From JANNSX01 sp046348995 (GTDB lineage: Bacteria > Pseudomonadota > Alphaproteobacteria > Rhizobiales > Hyphomicrobiaceae): a stretch of 64,000 nucleotides of DNA. The stretch lies in the NCBI GenBank assembly GCA_046348995.1, contig JAXMDB010000004.1:62001-126000 (forward strand), in the 5' to 3' direction. The notes under the pieces are model-generated. The model did not search any database. It was not told the origin of the DNA and saw only the letters and a list, made by a program, of their open reading frames with translations. Position numbers and translations under genes: made by a program. Positions within the stretch are counted from its first letter, which is position 1, and every line of letters starts with the position of its first letter. Below, piece after piece: positions 35,598 through 44,748 of this stretch.

Positions 35598-35957
35598 TCA
35601 GCCCCTCCTCGCGGGAAAACGGATGGTCAACTCACGTCCGAAATACAGCGCGAACCCACTCATCGTCGTCAACAGCACGCCGAGCCAGAGCAACTGTGCG
35701 GGCTCGACAGGGCGCCCCGCCGCCGGAATCACCGACGTCCGGCGCGCAGACGTTTTAATCATATAGGCAGGAGCGCCGCGCCGCTCAAGCCGCGACTTAT
35801 GCGATGACGGAATGGAAACGCTGATGCGGGTGATATCCTTGGCGGCCGGCACCCGCTCGGCGAGGGTCATGGCGCTGGCAGGCAACGCGGCCGCGGCGAG
35901 CGTCGCCAGCAGGGCAAGAGTGGCGACGCGTTTGGTCCGAAGGATCTTCGTGCGCAT
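35598..35957 (-). CDS. Small exported membrane-anchored hypothetical protein
   Basis: 119-residue product. After a basic start (MRTKILRTKRV) a signal-peptide-like helix (ATLALLATLAAAALPASA) is followed by a soluble part (SVSIPSSHKSRLERRGAPAYMIKTSARRTS). A C-terminal membrane helix (AQLLWLGVLLTTMSGFALYFG) and a positive tail follow. AGAGGA lies 6 bp before the ATG. Family not recognised. It forms an operon with the next small exported protein. Confidence 0.65.
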   Translation of the reverse strand: MRTKILRTKRVATLALLATLAAAALPASAMTLAERVPAAKDITRISVSIPSSHKSRLERRGAPAYMIKTSARRTSVIPAAGRPVEPAQLLWLGVLLTTMSGFALYFGRELTIRFPARRG

Positions 35958-36102
35958 TGCGGTCCTCTCGCTTTGGATCGGTTCCGGCACCTTGCTCTTT
36001 CGCACGCCAATGCGGCGGACCTTAGGGAGAAATAAGGCGAAATCCCTGTCACTTTATGAACTTGGCCGTCACGATCTGGCGATGGAACGCCAACGGCGAC
36101 GC

Positions 36103-36807
36103 TTATGTTCCACAACGGCTCCGCAGTCGCGCCGCCACGAGCCGTTGCAACGCCTCGACGTAGGCGTCGTCGATGCCGGCCCGGCGGCAATAGCGCCAGG
36201 TCTCGAGAAGATAGGCCGCGTTCGGACCCGCGTGCCCGCAAGCCTGCGCGATGTAGTCGGCCACGGCCTCGACAGGAAGCCGCCCGGCGTAGCGCGGACC
36301 GTCGCGATTGACGAGGAAGGTGACGGCGCGCACCGGCCCGGCACGGCCTTCGACATCGACCCACAGCGGAACGTAGCCGCGGCCGGTCATCTCCCGCTTC
36401 CACAACGGAACGAGCTGGGCCTTCAGTCCCTCCTCGGGCAGACGATAGAGGACACCCGTGCAGCCGGCGCCCTCATCGAGCGCCATCATGAGCCCGGGCG
36501 ACGCGCGCGAGCCGCGATAGCGCCACTGCCAAAGACAGAACGACCGCTCGAGGCCGGCGACGTCTCCCAATCGCTCCTCGATAGCCTCAAGCTCCGGCCG
36601 CCACATGAGCGAGCCGTAGCCGAACACCCAGAGGCCGTCGCGCCGCTCGCGCTGATCGAGCGTCGCCTCGAGCGAGGCCAGAACCTCGGCCTCGCTCGCG
36701 AGCGGCATGGCCGAGGCGTCGTCGGCGACCGGTGCCGGAAACGCCGCCTTGATGAGCTCGTCGGTGAGCTCGCAATCGTCGCGCGGCGCGTCGAGGAAAT
36801 CGCCCAA
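36103..36807 (-). CDS. ChaC-like gamma-glutamylcyclotransferase
   Basis: Cytoplasmic enzyme that releases 5-oxoproline from glutathione. It is 234 residues. VFGYGSLMWRPE is the substrate-binding signature; FCLWQWRYRGSRASPGLMMALDEGAGCTGVLYRL and the catalytic-Glu region of the ChaC fold follow, with the GRLPVEAVADYIAQACG and NAAYLLETW ending. The start used is a TTG at 36807 with a weak AAGG; the ATG at 36708 would remove 33 poorly conserved residues. It lies downstream of the FIST gene. Confidence 0.9.
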   Translation of the reverse strand: MGDFLDAPRDDCELTDELIKAAFPAPVADDASAMPLASEAEVLASLEATLDQRERRDGLWVFGYGSLMWRPELEAIEERLGDVAGLERSFCLWQWRYRGSRASPGLMMALDEGAGCTGVLYRLPEEGLKAQLVPLWKREMTGRGYVPLWVDVEGRAGPVRAVTFLVNRDGPRYAGRLPVEAVADYIAQACGHAGPNAAYLLETWRYCRRAGIDDAYVEALQRLVAARLRSRCGT

Positions 36808-36864
36808 GTGATGCCTTTCGCCAGATCGCCGACGGCGAGCTTAGCAGAGCCCTCGAAGCCGAGG

Positions 36865-37989
36865 CTAGCGGCTCGCCTCGTCGAGGATCGTGATGCACAT
36901 GGTCTGGTTGTGCAGGCGCGAGGTCGGGCCCGATCGGGCGATCTCCCCATAGGCATAGAACCCGATCTGCAGCATGTCGCGCAGAACCTGTTTCACAGCC
37001 AGAGCCTCGGCAGGCGCGGCGGCGCCCAGCATCTGCTTGCGCCCGACACAGGACACGAGAAAAGCGAGCCCGGATTTTGCCGATGCATGTGCCTCTGCCG
37101 CGGCCTCGGCCGCGCTCTCGGCGAGTGCCTCCGTCGACGTGCCCATCAGGCTGCAGACGCCATTGCGCGGAAGGTCGCCCGCCATGACGAGCGACCCTCG
37201 CGCCTCGTCGACGCCGACGACGGTACGGATGATGCCACAGGCCTGTCGCGCCGGATCGGCAATCCACAGGGGCGCTGTGAGCAGCTCTCTATAGGCGATC
37301 TGCTTGCTCAGCCGGGCGGCCTGCCGCAGCACATCGAGGGCCGGGCGGTGGTCGATCTCGTAGATGATGCTGCCTGACGAGTTGGAGATGGCGCCGATCG
37401 CCTGCTCGGCCACCCAGCCGCCACCGAGCCCTTGTGCGATCGTCAACCCCTTGCCGTAGAACCCGACCGCCACGGCCTGGCCCGACTCGAAGGGGCCGTT
37501 GGCCGCCACGCGCGTCACGACGAAATCGATGCCGTCGCCGGCGAGACCGCCGAAGACGGGAACGTCGTCGCCGATGACGTCGCAGAGGCCAGAGAGCAGC
37601 TGACTTCCGTCGCAGTCGATGCCTTCGGCGAGCAGCAGCACGCCTTTGAGCGCGGGCGCGCCGATCGCCTGTCCGAGGCGGCGCCCGGCCGCGAAGCTGT
37701 CGCGGCGCGTGCCGATCTTGACGCTGTGGGCGTGCACATGGGCCGTATCGAATTGCAGCGCGACGGCGACGATGCTGCCGTCGAGCACCCGGCCGTCGAT
37801 CAGCTCCCCACTCGTGGTGCTGCCGACGATCTGGGCCTCCGGGAAGCCGGCACGCAATGCCGCCATCGCGCCACGCAGCACGGCGGGCTCGGCCGAGCTG
37901 AACACGGCGACGAGATCGGGATGTGACGGCTCCTGGCCACCGATCAGCGTCCAGCCCTGCTCCGTAAACTGATACTGCCCCGCGCGCAT
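36865..37989 (-). CDS. FIST-domain signal transduction protein
   Basis: Cytoplasmic sensory protein of 374 residues with FIST N and FIST C domains, thought to bind small ligands such as amino acids. The N-part shows VAVFSSAEPAVLRGAMAALRAGFPEAQIVGSTTSGEL and GVLLLAEGIDCDGSQLLSGL, then PVFGGLAGDG. The C-part includes KSGLAFLVSCVGRKQMLGAAAPAEALAVKQVL and IGFYAYGEIAR. It is a stand-alone sensor with no kinase or cyclase domain attached, so the output partner is unknown. GGGAG lies about 10 bp before the ATG. Confidence 0.9.
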   Translation of the reverse strand: MRAGQYQFTEQGWTLIGGQEPSHPDLVAVFSSAEPAVLRGAMAALRAGFPEAQIVGSTTSGELIDGRVLDGSIVAVALQFDTAHVHAHSVKIGTRRDSFAAGRRLGQAIGAPALKGVLLLAEGIDCDGSQLLSGLCDVIGDDVPVFGGLAGDGIDFVVTRVAANGPFESGQAVAVGFYGKGLTIAQGLGGGWVAEQAIGAISNSSGSIIYEIDHRPALDVLRQAARLSKQIAYRELLTAPLWIADPARQACGIIRTVVGVDEARGSLVMAGDLPRNGVCSLMGTSTEALAESAAEAAAEAHASAKSGLAFLVSCVGRKQMLGAAAPAEALAVKQVLRDMLQIGFYAYGEIARSGPTSRLHNQTMCITILDEASR

Positions 37990-38387
37990 CGCGGCTTCAC
38001 TCCCAACGACCACCAGCGCTTGGAATATCAGGCGGGTCTTGCCGCATTCTTCTCCCCACCTCCGCAATTGTCTCCTTGTCGCTTACCCACTCTTAGCTTT
38101 GCCGGTGTGGCGGGTGTGATCATTGCAAATACCGTCTGTATTGGTCCTGTGAGGACTGAAGCTTATTTTCCACGTCTTTAGGGCAAGTCCGCCACGCGAT
38201 CGGGAGAGGACGAGATTTGGCTAAAATCCACCCCATCGCAGTCTGGCTCCACCGATGCCACGCAACTGGGCGGCGCTTGTGAGGCATGGCGGCAATGCGG
38301 CCGCGCTGACGCAGTGACAACGCGCAGTGCTCGCCACGGCGCGTGCGGTTGCTGTAGCTTTCCGAGTCAGCGAGCAAGGATGAGGTC
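37990..38387. other. Divergent intergenic region
   Basis: 398 bp between divergent FIST and agmatinase-like genes, with an AT-richer centre near 38110-38180. A minus-strand frame at 38120-38488 overlaps the agmatinase start and has no supporting features. Both promoters should lie here; none was assigned. Confidence 0.35.
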
Positions 38388-39362
38388 ATGCCGGAGCCAC
38401 TTACCAAACCGCCACGCCGCGAGTTCCAGACATTCTGGGATTTCCCGCTCGTGACCGACCTCGATCGGCTCGAGGCGGACGTCGCCATCCTGGGTCTTCC
38501 CTACGGCGCCGCCTATTCGATCGACGAGGTCACGAACGACCAGACGAACGCGCCGACGGCCATCCGCCGGCTTTGCGAGCGCAGCTTGCGCGGGCTCGAC
38601 CGATGGGACTTCGACATCGGCGGCACGCTCCTCGACGGGCGCGACATCCGCGTCGTCGATTGCGGCGACGTGATCGGCGACCAGGGCGACCTCAAGGGCC
38701 ACATCCGGCGCGGCGAGGCCGCCGTGCGCAAAATTCTCGCCGCCGGAGCGCTGCCGATCGTGCTCGGCGGCGATCACGGCATCCCTATCCCGGTGCTGCG
38801 CGCCTACGAGCAGCACGGTCCGATCACCCTCGTGCAGGTCGACGCCCACATGGACTGGCGCGATCACATGAACGGCGTGACGGAGGGCCTGTCGAGCCCG
38901 ATCCGCCGCGCGTCCGAGATGCGCCATGTCGAGGAGATCTTCCAGATCGGCCTAAGGGCCGCCGGGAGCGGGCGCACGGAGGAGTACGAGGCCGCCAAGG
39001 CCTACGGCGCGCACCTCATCCCCGATGTCGAGCTCCAGGAGGCCGGCATGAAGGCCGTGCTCGACCGCATACCGGATGGGCGTCGCTATTACCTGACCAT
39101 CGACGCCGATGGCGTGGATCCGACGATCATGCCGGCGGTGGCGGGCCCAGCGCCCGGCGGCGTCAATTATCCGCAGATGCGCACGCTCATCCAGGGGCTG
39201 GTGAAGAAGGGCCGCGTCGTCGGCATGGACATCGTCGAGATCACGCCCAAGCGCGACGTCAACAACATCACCGCGATCACGGCCGGCCGCTTCATCGTCA
39301 ATCTGATCGGCACGGCCGTCCGGGCCGGCTATTTCGACGCCAAGCGGAGGCGAGGCGCATGA
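38388..39362 (+). CDS. Agmatinase-family ureohydrolase
   Basis: Mn-dependent hydrolase of the arginase/agmatinase fold, 324 residues, predicted to split urea from a guanidino compound. Metal ligands are clear: VLGGDHGI, DAHMDWRD and TIDADGVDPTIMPAV. The usual GGDHS is GGDHG here, and the loop after DAHMD lacks the typical arginase residues, so the substrate may not be agmatine. It is first of an operon of three; its TGA overlaps the next ATG (ATGA). Confidence 0.9.
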   Translation: MPEPLTKPPRREFQTFWDFPLVTDLDRLEADVAILGLPYGAAYSIDEVTNDQTNAPTAIRRLCERSLRGLDRWDFDIGGTLLDGRDIRVVDCGDVIGDQGDLKGHIRRGEAAVRKILAAGALPIVLGGDHGIPIPVLRAYEQHGPITLVQVDAHMDWRDHMNGVTEGLSSPIRRASEMRHVEEIFQIGLRAAGSGRTEEYEAAKAYGAHLIPDVELQEAGMKAVLDRIPDGRRYYLTIDADGVDPTIMPAVAGPAPGGVNYPQMRTLIQGLVKKGRVVGMDIVEITPKRDVNNITAITAGRFIVNLIGTAVRAGYFDAKRRRGA

Positions 39363-40315
39363 GCAAGCGCGCGCTGGCCGAGCGTCTGCAGCAGGCGGGC
39401 GTCGTCGACACGCACTACCACGTCGGGCCGGAGCTGATCGTGCGCCGCTACGACGTGAAGACGCTCGCCGATGTCGCGGCCCCCTTCGGCGCGACGCTCG
39501 TCCTCAAGAACCACACCTATCCGACCACGCCCCTCGCAAGTCTCGCCCGCGCCCGCTTCGGCGCGCGCTTCTTCGGTGGCGTCGTGCTCAATGCCTATGT
39601 CGGCGGCCTCAATCCGAAGGCCGTCGAAGGCGCGATCTCGGGCAATCGCGCTCAGGTCGACGATCCGGCGCTCGATCCCTCGCCCATCGTCGTGTGGATG
39701 CCGACGGTGCATGCGAAGGCCCATCTCGACCATCACGGCTTCGGCTTCGATCCGAACTGGGCCGGCTGCTGCGATCACGGTCACGACACGAAGCCCGCCA
39801 AGGAGGTCGATCCCGAGGCACCCGTCATCGCCTTCGACGAGAGCCTCAAGCCGACACCCGACCTCATCGCAACGCTGGAGGCGATCGCGCGGCACGGCTG
39901 CATCCTGGCGACCGGGCATCTCGCAGCGGAGGAGGTGAAGCGCCTCGTGCCACTCGCGCTCGACATGGGCGTCAAGCGCGTGATCCTGACCCATCCGCAT
40001 CACTTCCCGATCGGTCTCTCGGACGCCGATCAGAAAGCACTGTGCCGGCGGCCGGAAGTTTTTCTCGAGCACTGCTTTGCGACCCACACCCAGGACGGTG
40101 TGCCGCTCGCCATGTACGCCGAGGGCATTCGCCAGACCGGCCCCGAGCAGGTGTTGCTCTCGACCGATTTCGGCCAGACCTCGAGCGACCCGTTCCCGGC
40201 CGGCACTTTGCGCTATGCCGAGATCCTGTCGGAGCTGCTCGCCGGCATCGTCTCCGAGGACGATCTTATCGCGATGTTCTCGACGAACGGACGCCGCGCC
40301 CTGATGCTCTCGTGA
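39359..40315 (+). CDS. DUF6282-like metal-dependent hydrolase
   Basis: 318-residue protein resembling a TIM-barrel amidohydrolase. VVDTHYHVGPE near residues 15-25 supplies an HxH metal pair. LKNHTYPTT, ILATGHLAAEEVKRL, VILTHPHHFPIGL and LLSTDFGQTSSDP are candidate further metal and active-site strands. It matches the general pattern of the DUF6282 family, whose substrate is not known. The 4-bp overlap with the ureohydrolase suggests it acts on the same pathway, perhaps on the released amine or an amide. Confidence 0.78.
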   Translation: MSKRALAERLQQAGVVDTHYHVGPELIVRRYDVKTLADVAAPFGATLVLKNHTYPTTPLASLARARFGARFFGGVVLNAYVGGLNPKAVEGAISGNRAQVDDPALDPSPIVVWMPTVHAKAHLDHHGFGFDPNWAGCCDHGHDTKPAKEVDPEAPVIAFDESLKPTPDLIATLEAIARHGCILATGHLAAEEVKRLVPLALDMGVKRVILTHPHHFPIGLSDADQKALCRRPEVFLEHCFATHTQDGVPLAMYAEGIRQTGPEQVLLSTDFGQTSSDPFPAGTLRYAEILSELLAGIVSEDDLIAMFSTNGRRALMLS

Positions 40316-40323
40316 GGCCCCCG

Positions 40324-40770
40324 ATGACGACGACCGGCCGCTGCCTGTGCGGACACATCCGCTACCGCTTCGAGGGCGAGCCGATGTGGGTCGCGCATTG
40401 CCATTGCGAGAGCTGCCGGCGCCAGACGTCGTCGGCGCTCGCGACCTTCGTCGGCGTGCCGAGCGACAAGCTCACCTACTTAGCGGCACCGCCGGCCGTT
40501 TACGAATCATCGCCCGGCGTCGAGCGGCTGTTCTGTCCGCGCTGCGGCGCGCCGATCGCCTATCGAAACGAGGCGAGCTACCCCAACGAGACGCATCTTT
40601 ATCTGGGTACGCTCGACGATCCGAATGCGGTTCGGGCGACGCAGCACGTCTTCGCCGACGAGCAATTGGCCTGGTTCGAGGTCCATGACGACCTGCCGCG
40701 CTATGCAACGACAGGCCGCGGTGCGGAGCCTATCCGCCAGGGCCCGAGACGCAACACGCAAGAAAGATGA
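40324..40770 (+). CDS. GFA-family zinc protein (glutathione-dependent formaldehyde-activating / CENP-V fold)
   Basis: 148-residue protein with the GFA zinc sites CLCG near residue 8, CHCESCRR near 26-33 and CPRCGAP near 70. Despite the name, most family members are zinc-binding proteins of unknown activity. It is 8 bp downstream of the DUF6282-like gene and probably the third cistron. A stem-loop follows its stop. Confidence 0.9.
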   Translation: MTTTGRCLCGHIRYRFEGEPMWVAHCHCESCRRQTSSALATFVGVPSDKLTYLAAPPAVYESSPGVERLFCPRCGAPIAYRNEASYPNETHLYLGTLDDPNAVRATQHVFADEQLAWFEVHDDLPRYATTGRGAEPIRQGPRRNTQER

Positions 40771-40790
40771 GGCCCGCAACCTGGCGGGCC
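40771..40790. terminator. Stem-loop between convergent GFA and M15 genes
   Basis: GGCCCGC (40771-40777) and GCGGGCC (40784-40790) pair perfectly with a 6-base loop, immediately after the GFA stop codon. Confidence 0.5.
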
Positions 40791-40840
40791 CCGCAGTCAC
40801 ACGCAAAAACTCGAGAGGAATAAAGAAACGCAGACGGGAC

Positions 40841-41392
40841 TCAGGCGGTCCTCTTCTTGCGCTTCTTCTTCGACTGGTACTGGGCAACATGCTTGGACCG
40901 CTTCGAGGACGCATAGTGCCTCTTGTGGCGGCGCTTGCCCGCGTAGTGCTTGCCGATCGGCGTGCCCGAGGCATTCACGCAATGGTGGAAGCGCACCTTC
41001 GGGCCGTTGTCGATGTGCAGATGGTGCATGCCGCACGAATACGTGCCGAGACCGCCCGAATGGGTCTTCTGAAGATAGGCGAGCACCGCGCTGTACTTGC
41101 CCGCGGGCGGGTGGAAATCCACCGCGCGGCAGGACGCGTGATAGCTCATGTGCCCTGAGCCGGCGATGCGAGCACCACGACGGAAGGTCGAGACGATGGT
41201 GACGGGCCCGAACTTCGACCGGATCGCGGCCAGCGTGGCCTTGATCGATCCGGGGAGACAGCCACCGCTCGTGCTTGCGGATGCCGCCGATGCAGATGTT
41301 GAGAATGTCGAGACGGAGACGATGCTCAAAACAGCGAGCACGAGTGCCGCGGCGAGCGCATAGGCGCGCCCGGATGCGGGGAACGATTTCAT
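40841..41392 (-). CDS. Secreted peptidase M15-type (D-Ala-D-Ala carboxypeptidase-like) protein
   Basis: 183-residue exported protein. A signal peptide (MKSFPASGRAYALAAALVLAVLSIVSVST) is followed by an M15A-like domain: KFGPVTIVSTFRRGARIAGSGHMSYHASCRAVDFH holds zinc-ligand His and Asp, and GMHHLHID the second His cluster. The C-terminal 45 residues are strongly basic (many Lys/Arg/His, ending KKKRKKRTA) and could bind the anionic cell wall or DNA. AAGGAG lies 7 bp before the ATG. Probable role is peptidoglycan peptide trimming. Confidence 0.83.
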   Translation of the reverse strand: MKSFPASGRAYALAAALVLAVLSIVSVSTFSTSASAASASTSGGCLPGSIKATLAAIRSKFGPVTIVSTFRRGARIAGSGHMSYHASCRAVDFHPPAGKYSAVLAYLQKTHSGGLGTYSCGMHHLHIDNGPKVRFHHCVNASGTPIGKHYAGKRRHKRHYASSKRSKHVAQYQSKKKRKKRTA

Positions 41393-41668
41393 AAGCGAAC
41401 TCCTTACGCCGCTAATAACAGACGGATTGGTGAGTTTGCCTGCCCTCTTCTGGAGCTTTGGCATGGGACCGTTGTGAACCGGCCCCGGCGTGCAGTTCCC
41501 GCATTCCATCTCCGTGGGACAAGATCGTGGCAGACGCCAGGGGGCGCGACAATTTGTGCCGCTCTGCAATGGGCTAAAGCGCGATCTTCGCAGCGAATGT
41601 GAACTTGACCGTTGGGAACAAAACACGACTTCTCGCGCGACCGTGACGCCTGCGGTATAGATGGCGTC

Positions 41669-42520
41669 ATGCAAGAGAGAATCCCGAACGGACCGTCGTC
41701 GCGCATCAGCGTCGGCGGTGTGACCATCGCCAACGACGCGCCGCTCATGGTGTTCGCTGGCCCCTGTCAGCTCGAGAGCCGGGCGCATGCGTTTGAGACG
41801 GCGACGGCGCTCAAGGATATCGCGGCGCGGCTCGGCATCGGATTGATCTACAAGACCTCGTTCGACAAGGCGAACCGATCGTCACTGAGCTCAGCGCGCG
41901 GACTAGGGCTCGACGGTGCGCTCCCGATCTTCGCCGAAATCCGCGAGAGCCTCGGCCTCGCCGTGCTGACCGACGTGCACGATGCGCAGCAATGCGCGCG
42001 CGTCGCGGAAGCCGCCGACGTGCTGCAGATCCCAGCCTTCCTCTGCCGCCAGACCGATCTGCTGATCGCCGCAGCGGCGACCGGTCGTGTCGTCAAAGTG
42101 AAGAAGGGTCAGTTCCTCGCACCTTGGGATATGAAAAATGTCGTCGCGAAAATCGTCGGTAGCGGCAATCCGAACGTTCTCTTGACCGAGCGGGGCGTCT
42201 CCTTCGGCTACAATACGCTCGTCAGCGATATGCGCAGCCTGCCCATCATGGCCGAGACCGGATGCCCGGTGATCTTCGATGCGACCCACAGCGTGCAGCA
42301 GCCGGGCGGCCTCGGGACAACGTCGGGGGGCGATCGGCGCTTCGTGCCAGTGCTTGCCCGTGCCGCTGTCGCTGTCGGCGTGGCCGGCGTATTCGTCGAA
42401 ACGCATCCCGACCCCGACAAGGCGCCGAGCGATGGACCCAACATGGTGCCGATTGCCGCCTTCGAAGGATTGATGCGCGAGCTCATGGCGATCGATCGTC
42501 TCGTCAAATCGTTTGGGTGA
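41669..42520 (+). CDS. kdsA: 3-deoxy-8-phosphooctulonate synthase (KDO-8-P synthase)
   Basis: Makes KDO-8-phosphate from arabinose 5-phosphate and PEP for lipopolysaccharide core. It is 283 residues, normal length. MVFAGPCQLES, YKTSFDKANRSS, TDVHDAQQ, LQIPAFLCRQTDLL and VKKGQFLAPWDM are family motifs, and PVIFDATHSVQQPGG is near the active site. VFAGPCQLES has the Cys typical of metal-dependent enzymes. The ATG at 41669 fits the family start; a frame from 41612 would add 19 residues. An SDR gene follows 5 bp later. Confidence 0.97.
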   Translation: MQERIPNGPSSRISVGGVTIANDAPLMVFAGPCQLESRAHAFETATALKDIAARLGIGLIYKTSFDKANRSSLSSARGLGLDGALPIFAEIRESLGLAVLTDVHDAQQCARVAEAADVLQIPAFLCRQTDLLIAAAATGRVVKVKKGQFLAPWDMKNVVAKIVGSGNPNVLLTERGVSFGYNTLVSDMRSLPIMAETGCPVIFDATHSVQQPGGLGTTSGGDRRFVPVLARAAVAVGVAGVFVETHPDPDKAPSDGPNMVPIAAFEGLMRELMAIDRLVKSFG

Positions 42521-42525
42521 GGTGC

Positions 42526-43341
42526 ATGGGTAAGCTCGACGGCAAGGTGGCGCTGGTCACCGGCGGAAACTCTGGCATTGGCCGCGGCATCGTCCATCGC
42601 TTCATCGACGAGGGCGCGCGCGTCGCCTTCGCCGGCCGCGATCGTGCGAAAGGCGAGGCGGTCTTGCGCGAGATCGGCGAGAAGAAGGGCGACGGCGCCT
42701 TCTACGCGCTCGACCTCGGCGACGAGGAAGCAGTCGCCGATTTGATCGGCCGCATCGATCGCCGCTTCGGACGCCTCGACATCGTCATCAACAACGCCGG
42801 TGTCGGGGGCCGGCGGTCGGGCATCGCGGCCGACGACCGTCCGGGCACACGCTGGCAGAAGATGCGCGGGCCCAATCTCGACTCGACCTATTTCGTCTCC
42901 GCCTATGCGCTCCCCTATCTCGCCCGCGCCAAGGGCGCGATCGTCAACATCTCCTCGACCGCGACGCTGCACGGCAACTGGGGCCTCTACTGCGTGGTCA
43001 AAGCCGCCGTCGAGGCGCTGACGCGGGCGCTCGCCGCTGAGGGCGGGCCGCACGGCGTCCGGGTCAATTGCATCAGCCCGGGCTGGATATCGACCGAGCA
43101 GGATGCGGTCGCGCCACCGTCGGGCTCCGCGAGCGGCGACTGGCAGCTGCCTCCATCGGTGCTCGGCCGCACCGGCACGCCAGCCGAGATCGCCGCCGCC
43201 GCGCTGTTCCTGGCGAGCGAGGAGGCCTCCTACGTCACGGGGCAGACTCTCATCGTCGACGGCGGCCTCGCCATCACCGACTACACCTCCCTGCCGGTGC
43301 TCGCGGTGCACGGCAAGAAGCTCCAGAGTGGCATGATGTGA
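42526..43341 (+). CDS. Short-chain dehydrogenase/reductase
   Basis: NAD(P)-dependent SDR of 271 residues. The cofactor motif TGGNSGIGRG lies near residue 13, INNAG near 89, and the catalytic LYCVVK (Tyr and Lys) near 156. The ending is EEASYVTGQTLIVDGGLAITDY. A Tyr-Cys-Val-Val-Lys active site is within the YxxxK rule. Substrate unknown. It follows kdsA by 5 bp and overlaps the MFS gene (GTGA), so the three are likely one operon. Confidence 0.9.
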   Translation: MGKLDGKVALVTGGNSGIGRGIVHRFIDEGARVAFAGRDRAKGEAVLREIGEKKGDGAFYALDLGDEEAVADLIGRIDRRFGRLDIVINNAGVGGRRSGIAADDRPGTRWQKMRGPNLDSTYFVSAYALPYLARAKGAIVNISSTATLHGNWGLYCVVKAAVEALTRALAAEGGPHGVRVNCISPGWISTEQDAVAPPSGSASGDWQLPPSVLGRTGTPAEIAAAALFLASEEASYVTGQTLIVDGGLAITDYTSLPVLAVHGKKLQSGMM

Positions 43342-44747
43342 CGAGCGCGAGTGGGGCGACGGCGGCAAATCGCATTGTGCTCTGGATCGTCGCGGCGGCC
43401 GTATTCATGGAGAATATGGACTCGTCCGTGATCGCGACCTCGCTGCCCGCGATCGCCGCCGATCTCGGCGAGGATCCCGTGATCCTCAAGCTCGCTTTCA
43501 CCTCGTACCTCTTGAGCCTCGCCGTCTTCATTCCGGTGAGCGGGTGGGCCGCCGACCGCTTTGGTGCGCGGCTGATCTTCCGCCTCGCCATCACCGTTTT
43601 CATGGCGGGCTCCATCGGCTGCGCGATGACTGGCTCGCTCGAGGGCCTCATTGCCGCGCGCATGGTGCAAGGGCTGGGCGGGGCGATGATGGTTCCGGTC
43701 GGCCGGCTCGTGGTGCTGAAGCTCGTGCCCAAATCCGAGATCGTGACGGCGATGGCGCTCGTCACCATGCCGGCGCTCGTCGGACCGGTCATCGGCCCGC
43801 CGCTCGGCGGCTTCATCACGACGTATTTTCACTGGCGATGGATTTTCTGGATCAACATTCCGGTCGGGCTGCTCGGCCTCGTCATGGCGACGATCTGGAT
43901 CCCGGACATCCGCGAGGAGGATACGCCCAAGCTCGATGTGGTGGGATTTCTCTTGTCGGGCCTCGGTCTGTCGTCGCTGATCTTCGGCTTTACGGTCATC
44001 GGCCGGCATGTCCTACCGGAAACGGCCGTCTGGGCGATGATGGCAAGTGGCGCGGTGCTGATGGCCGTCTATGTGCGTCACGCCCGCCGGACGGCGGCGC
44101 CAGTTCTCGATCTCAGTCTTCTCGCCATACCGACCTTCCGCTCGAGCATCCTCGGCGGCTTTTTGTTCCGGCTGGGTGCCGGTTCCATCCCGTTCCTGCT
44201 TCCGCTCTTGCTGCAACTCCAGTTCGGCCTGACCCCCTTCGAGAGTGGCCTGCTCACGTTCGTGTCGGCAGCAGCTGCCATCGCCATGAAGATGATGGCA
44301 CCGCCGATCCTGAAGCGCTTCGGCTTCCGCGACGTGCTCGTATGGAACGCGCTGCTCAGCGCCCTCATCCTCGCGGCGACGGCCTTGTTCACAGCCCAAA
44401 CGAGCCACCTGGTCATTTTCTTAGTGTTGCTCGTCGGCGGTTTCTTCCGCTCGCTGCAGTTCACGAGCCTCAACGCGCTCGCCATGGCCGATGTCTCCTC
44501 CAGGCATTTGAGCCGCGCGACGAGCTTCACCGGCGTCGCACAGCAGCTGGCCGTCTCGATCGGGGTGGCGGTCGCGGCGTTTGCACTGGAGATTGCGCGG
44601 GGCTTGCGCGGCGAGACGGCCCTGACCCAAGCCGACTTCGCTTTCGCGTTTATCACGATCGGCGTGATCGTCGCGCTGTCGGCGATCGTGCACTGGCGCC
44701 TGCCGGCGAATGCCGGCGCGGAGCTGGTCGGGCGAGGTGGGGGGTAG
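43338..44747 (+). CDS. MFS drug transporter, DHA2-type (EmrB/QacA-like)
   Basis: Inner-membrane carrier of 469 residues with a predicted 13-14 helices. MDSSVIATSLPAIAADLG is the DHA2 motif D region, GWAADRFGARLIF is motif A, and ALVGPVIGPPLGGFI is the antiporter motif C. WRWIFWINIPVG is typical of EmrB-like pumps. The GTG start overlaps the SDR stop. Probably a proton-driven drug or metabolite exporter. Confidence 0.92.
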   Translation: MTSASGATAANRIVLWIVAAAVFMENMDSSVIATSLPAIAADLGEDPVILKLAFTSYLLSLAVFIPVSGWAADRFGARLIFRLAITVFMAGSIGCAMTGSLEGLIAARMVQGLGGAMMVPVGRLVVLKLVPKSEIVTAMALVTMPALVGPVIGPPLGGFITTYFHWRWIFWINIPVGLLGLVMATIWIPDIREEDTPKLDVVGFLLSGLGLSSLIFGFTVIGRHVLPETAVWAMMASGAVLMAVYVRHARRTAAPVLDLSLLAIPTFRSSILGGFLFRLGAGSIPFLLPLLLQLQFGLTPFESGLLTFVSAAAAIAMKMMAPPILKRFGFRDVLVWNALLSALILAATALFTAQTSHLVIFLVLLVGGFFRSLQFTSLNALAMADVSSRHLSRATSFTGVAQQLAVSIGVAVAAFALEIARGLRGETALTQADFAFAFITIGVIVALSAIVHWRLPANAGAELVGRGGG

Positions 44748-44748
44748 G

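Noticed and set aside
35812..37377. A 521-codon plus-strand open frame
   Set aside because: Antisense to the small exported gene, ChaC and FIST genes, all of which have domain support.
38120..38488. A minus-strand frame of 122 codons in the FIST/agmatinase spacer
   Set aside because: Overlaps the start of the agmatinase-like gene on the other strand and shows no recognisable feature.
38573..39358. An apparent N-terminal extension fusing an Arg-rich region to the DUF6282-like protein
   Set aside because: It is out of frame with the agmatinase-like gene and is its shadow; the ATG at 39359 with ATGA overlap is the natural start.
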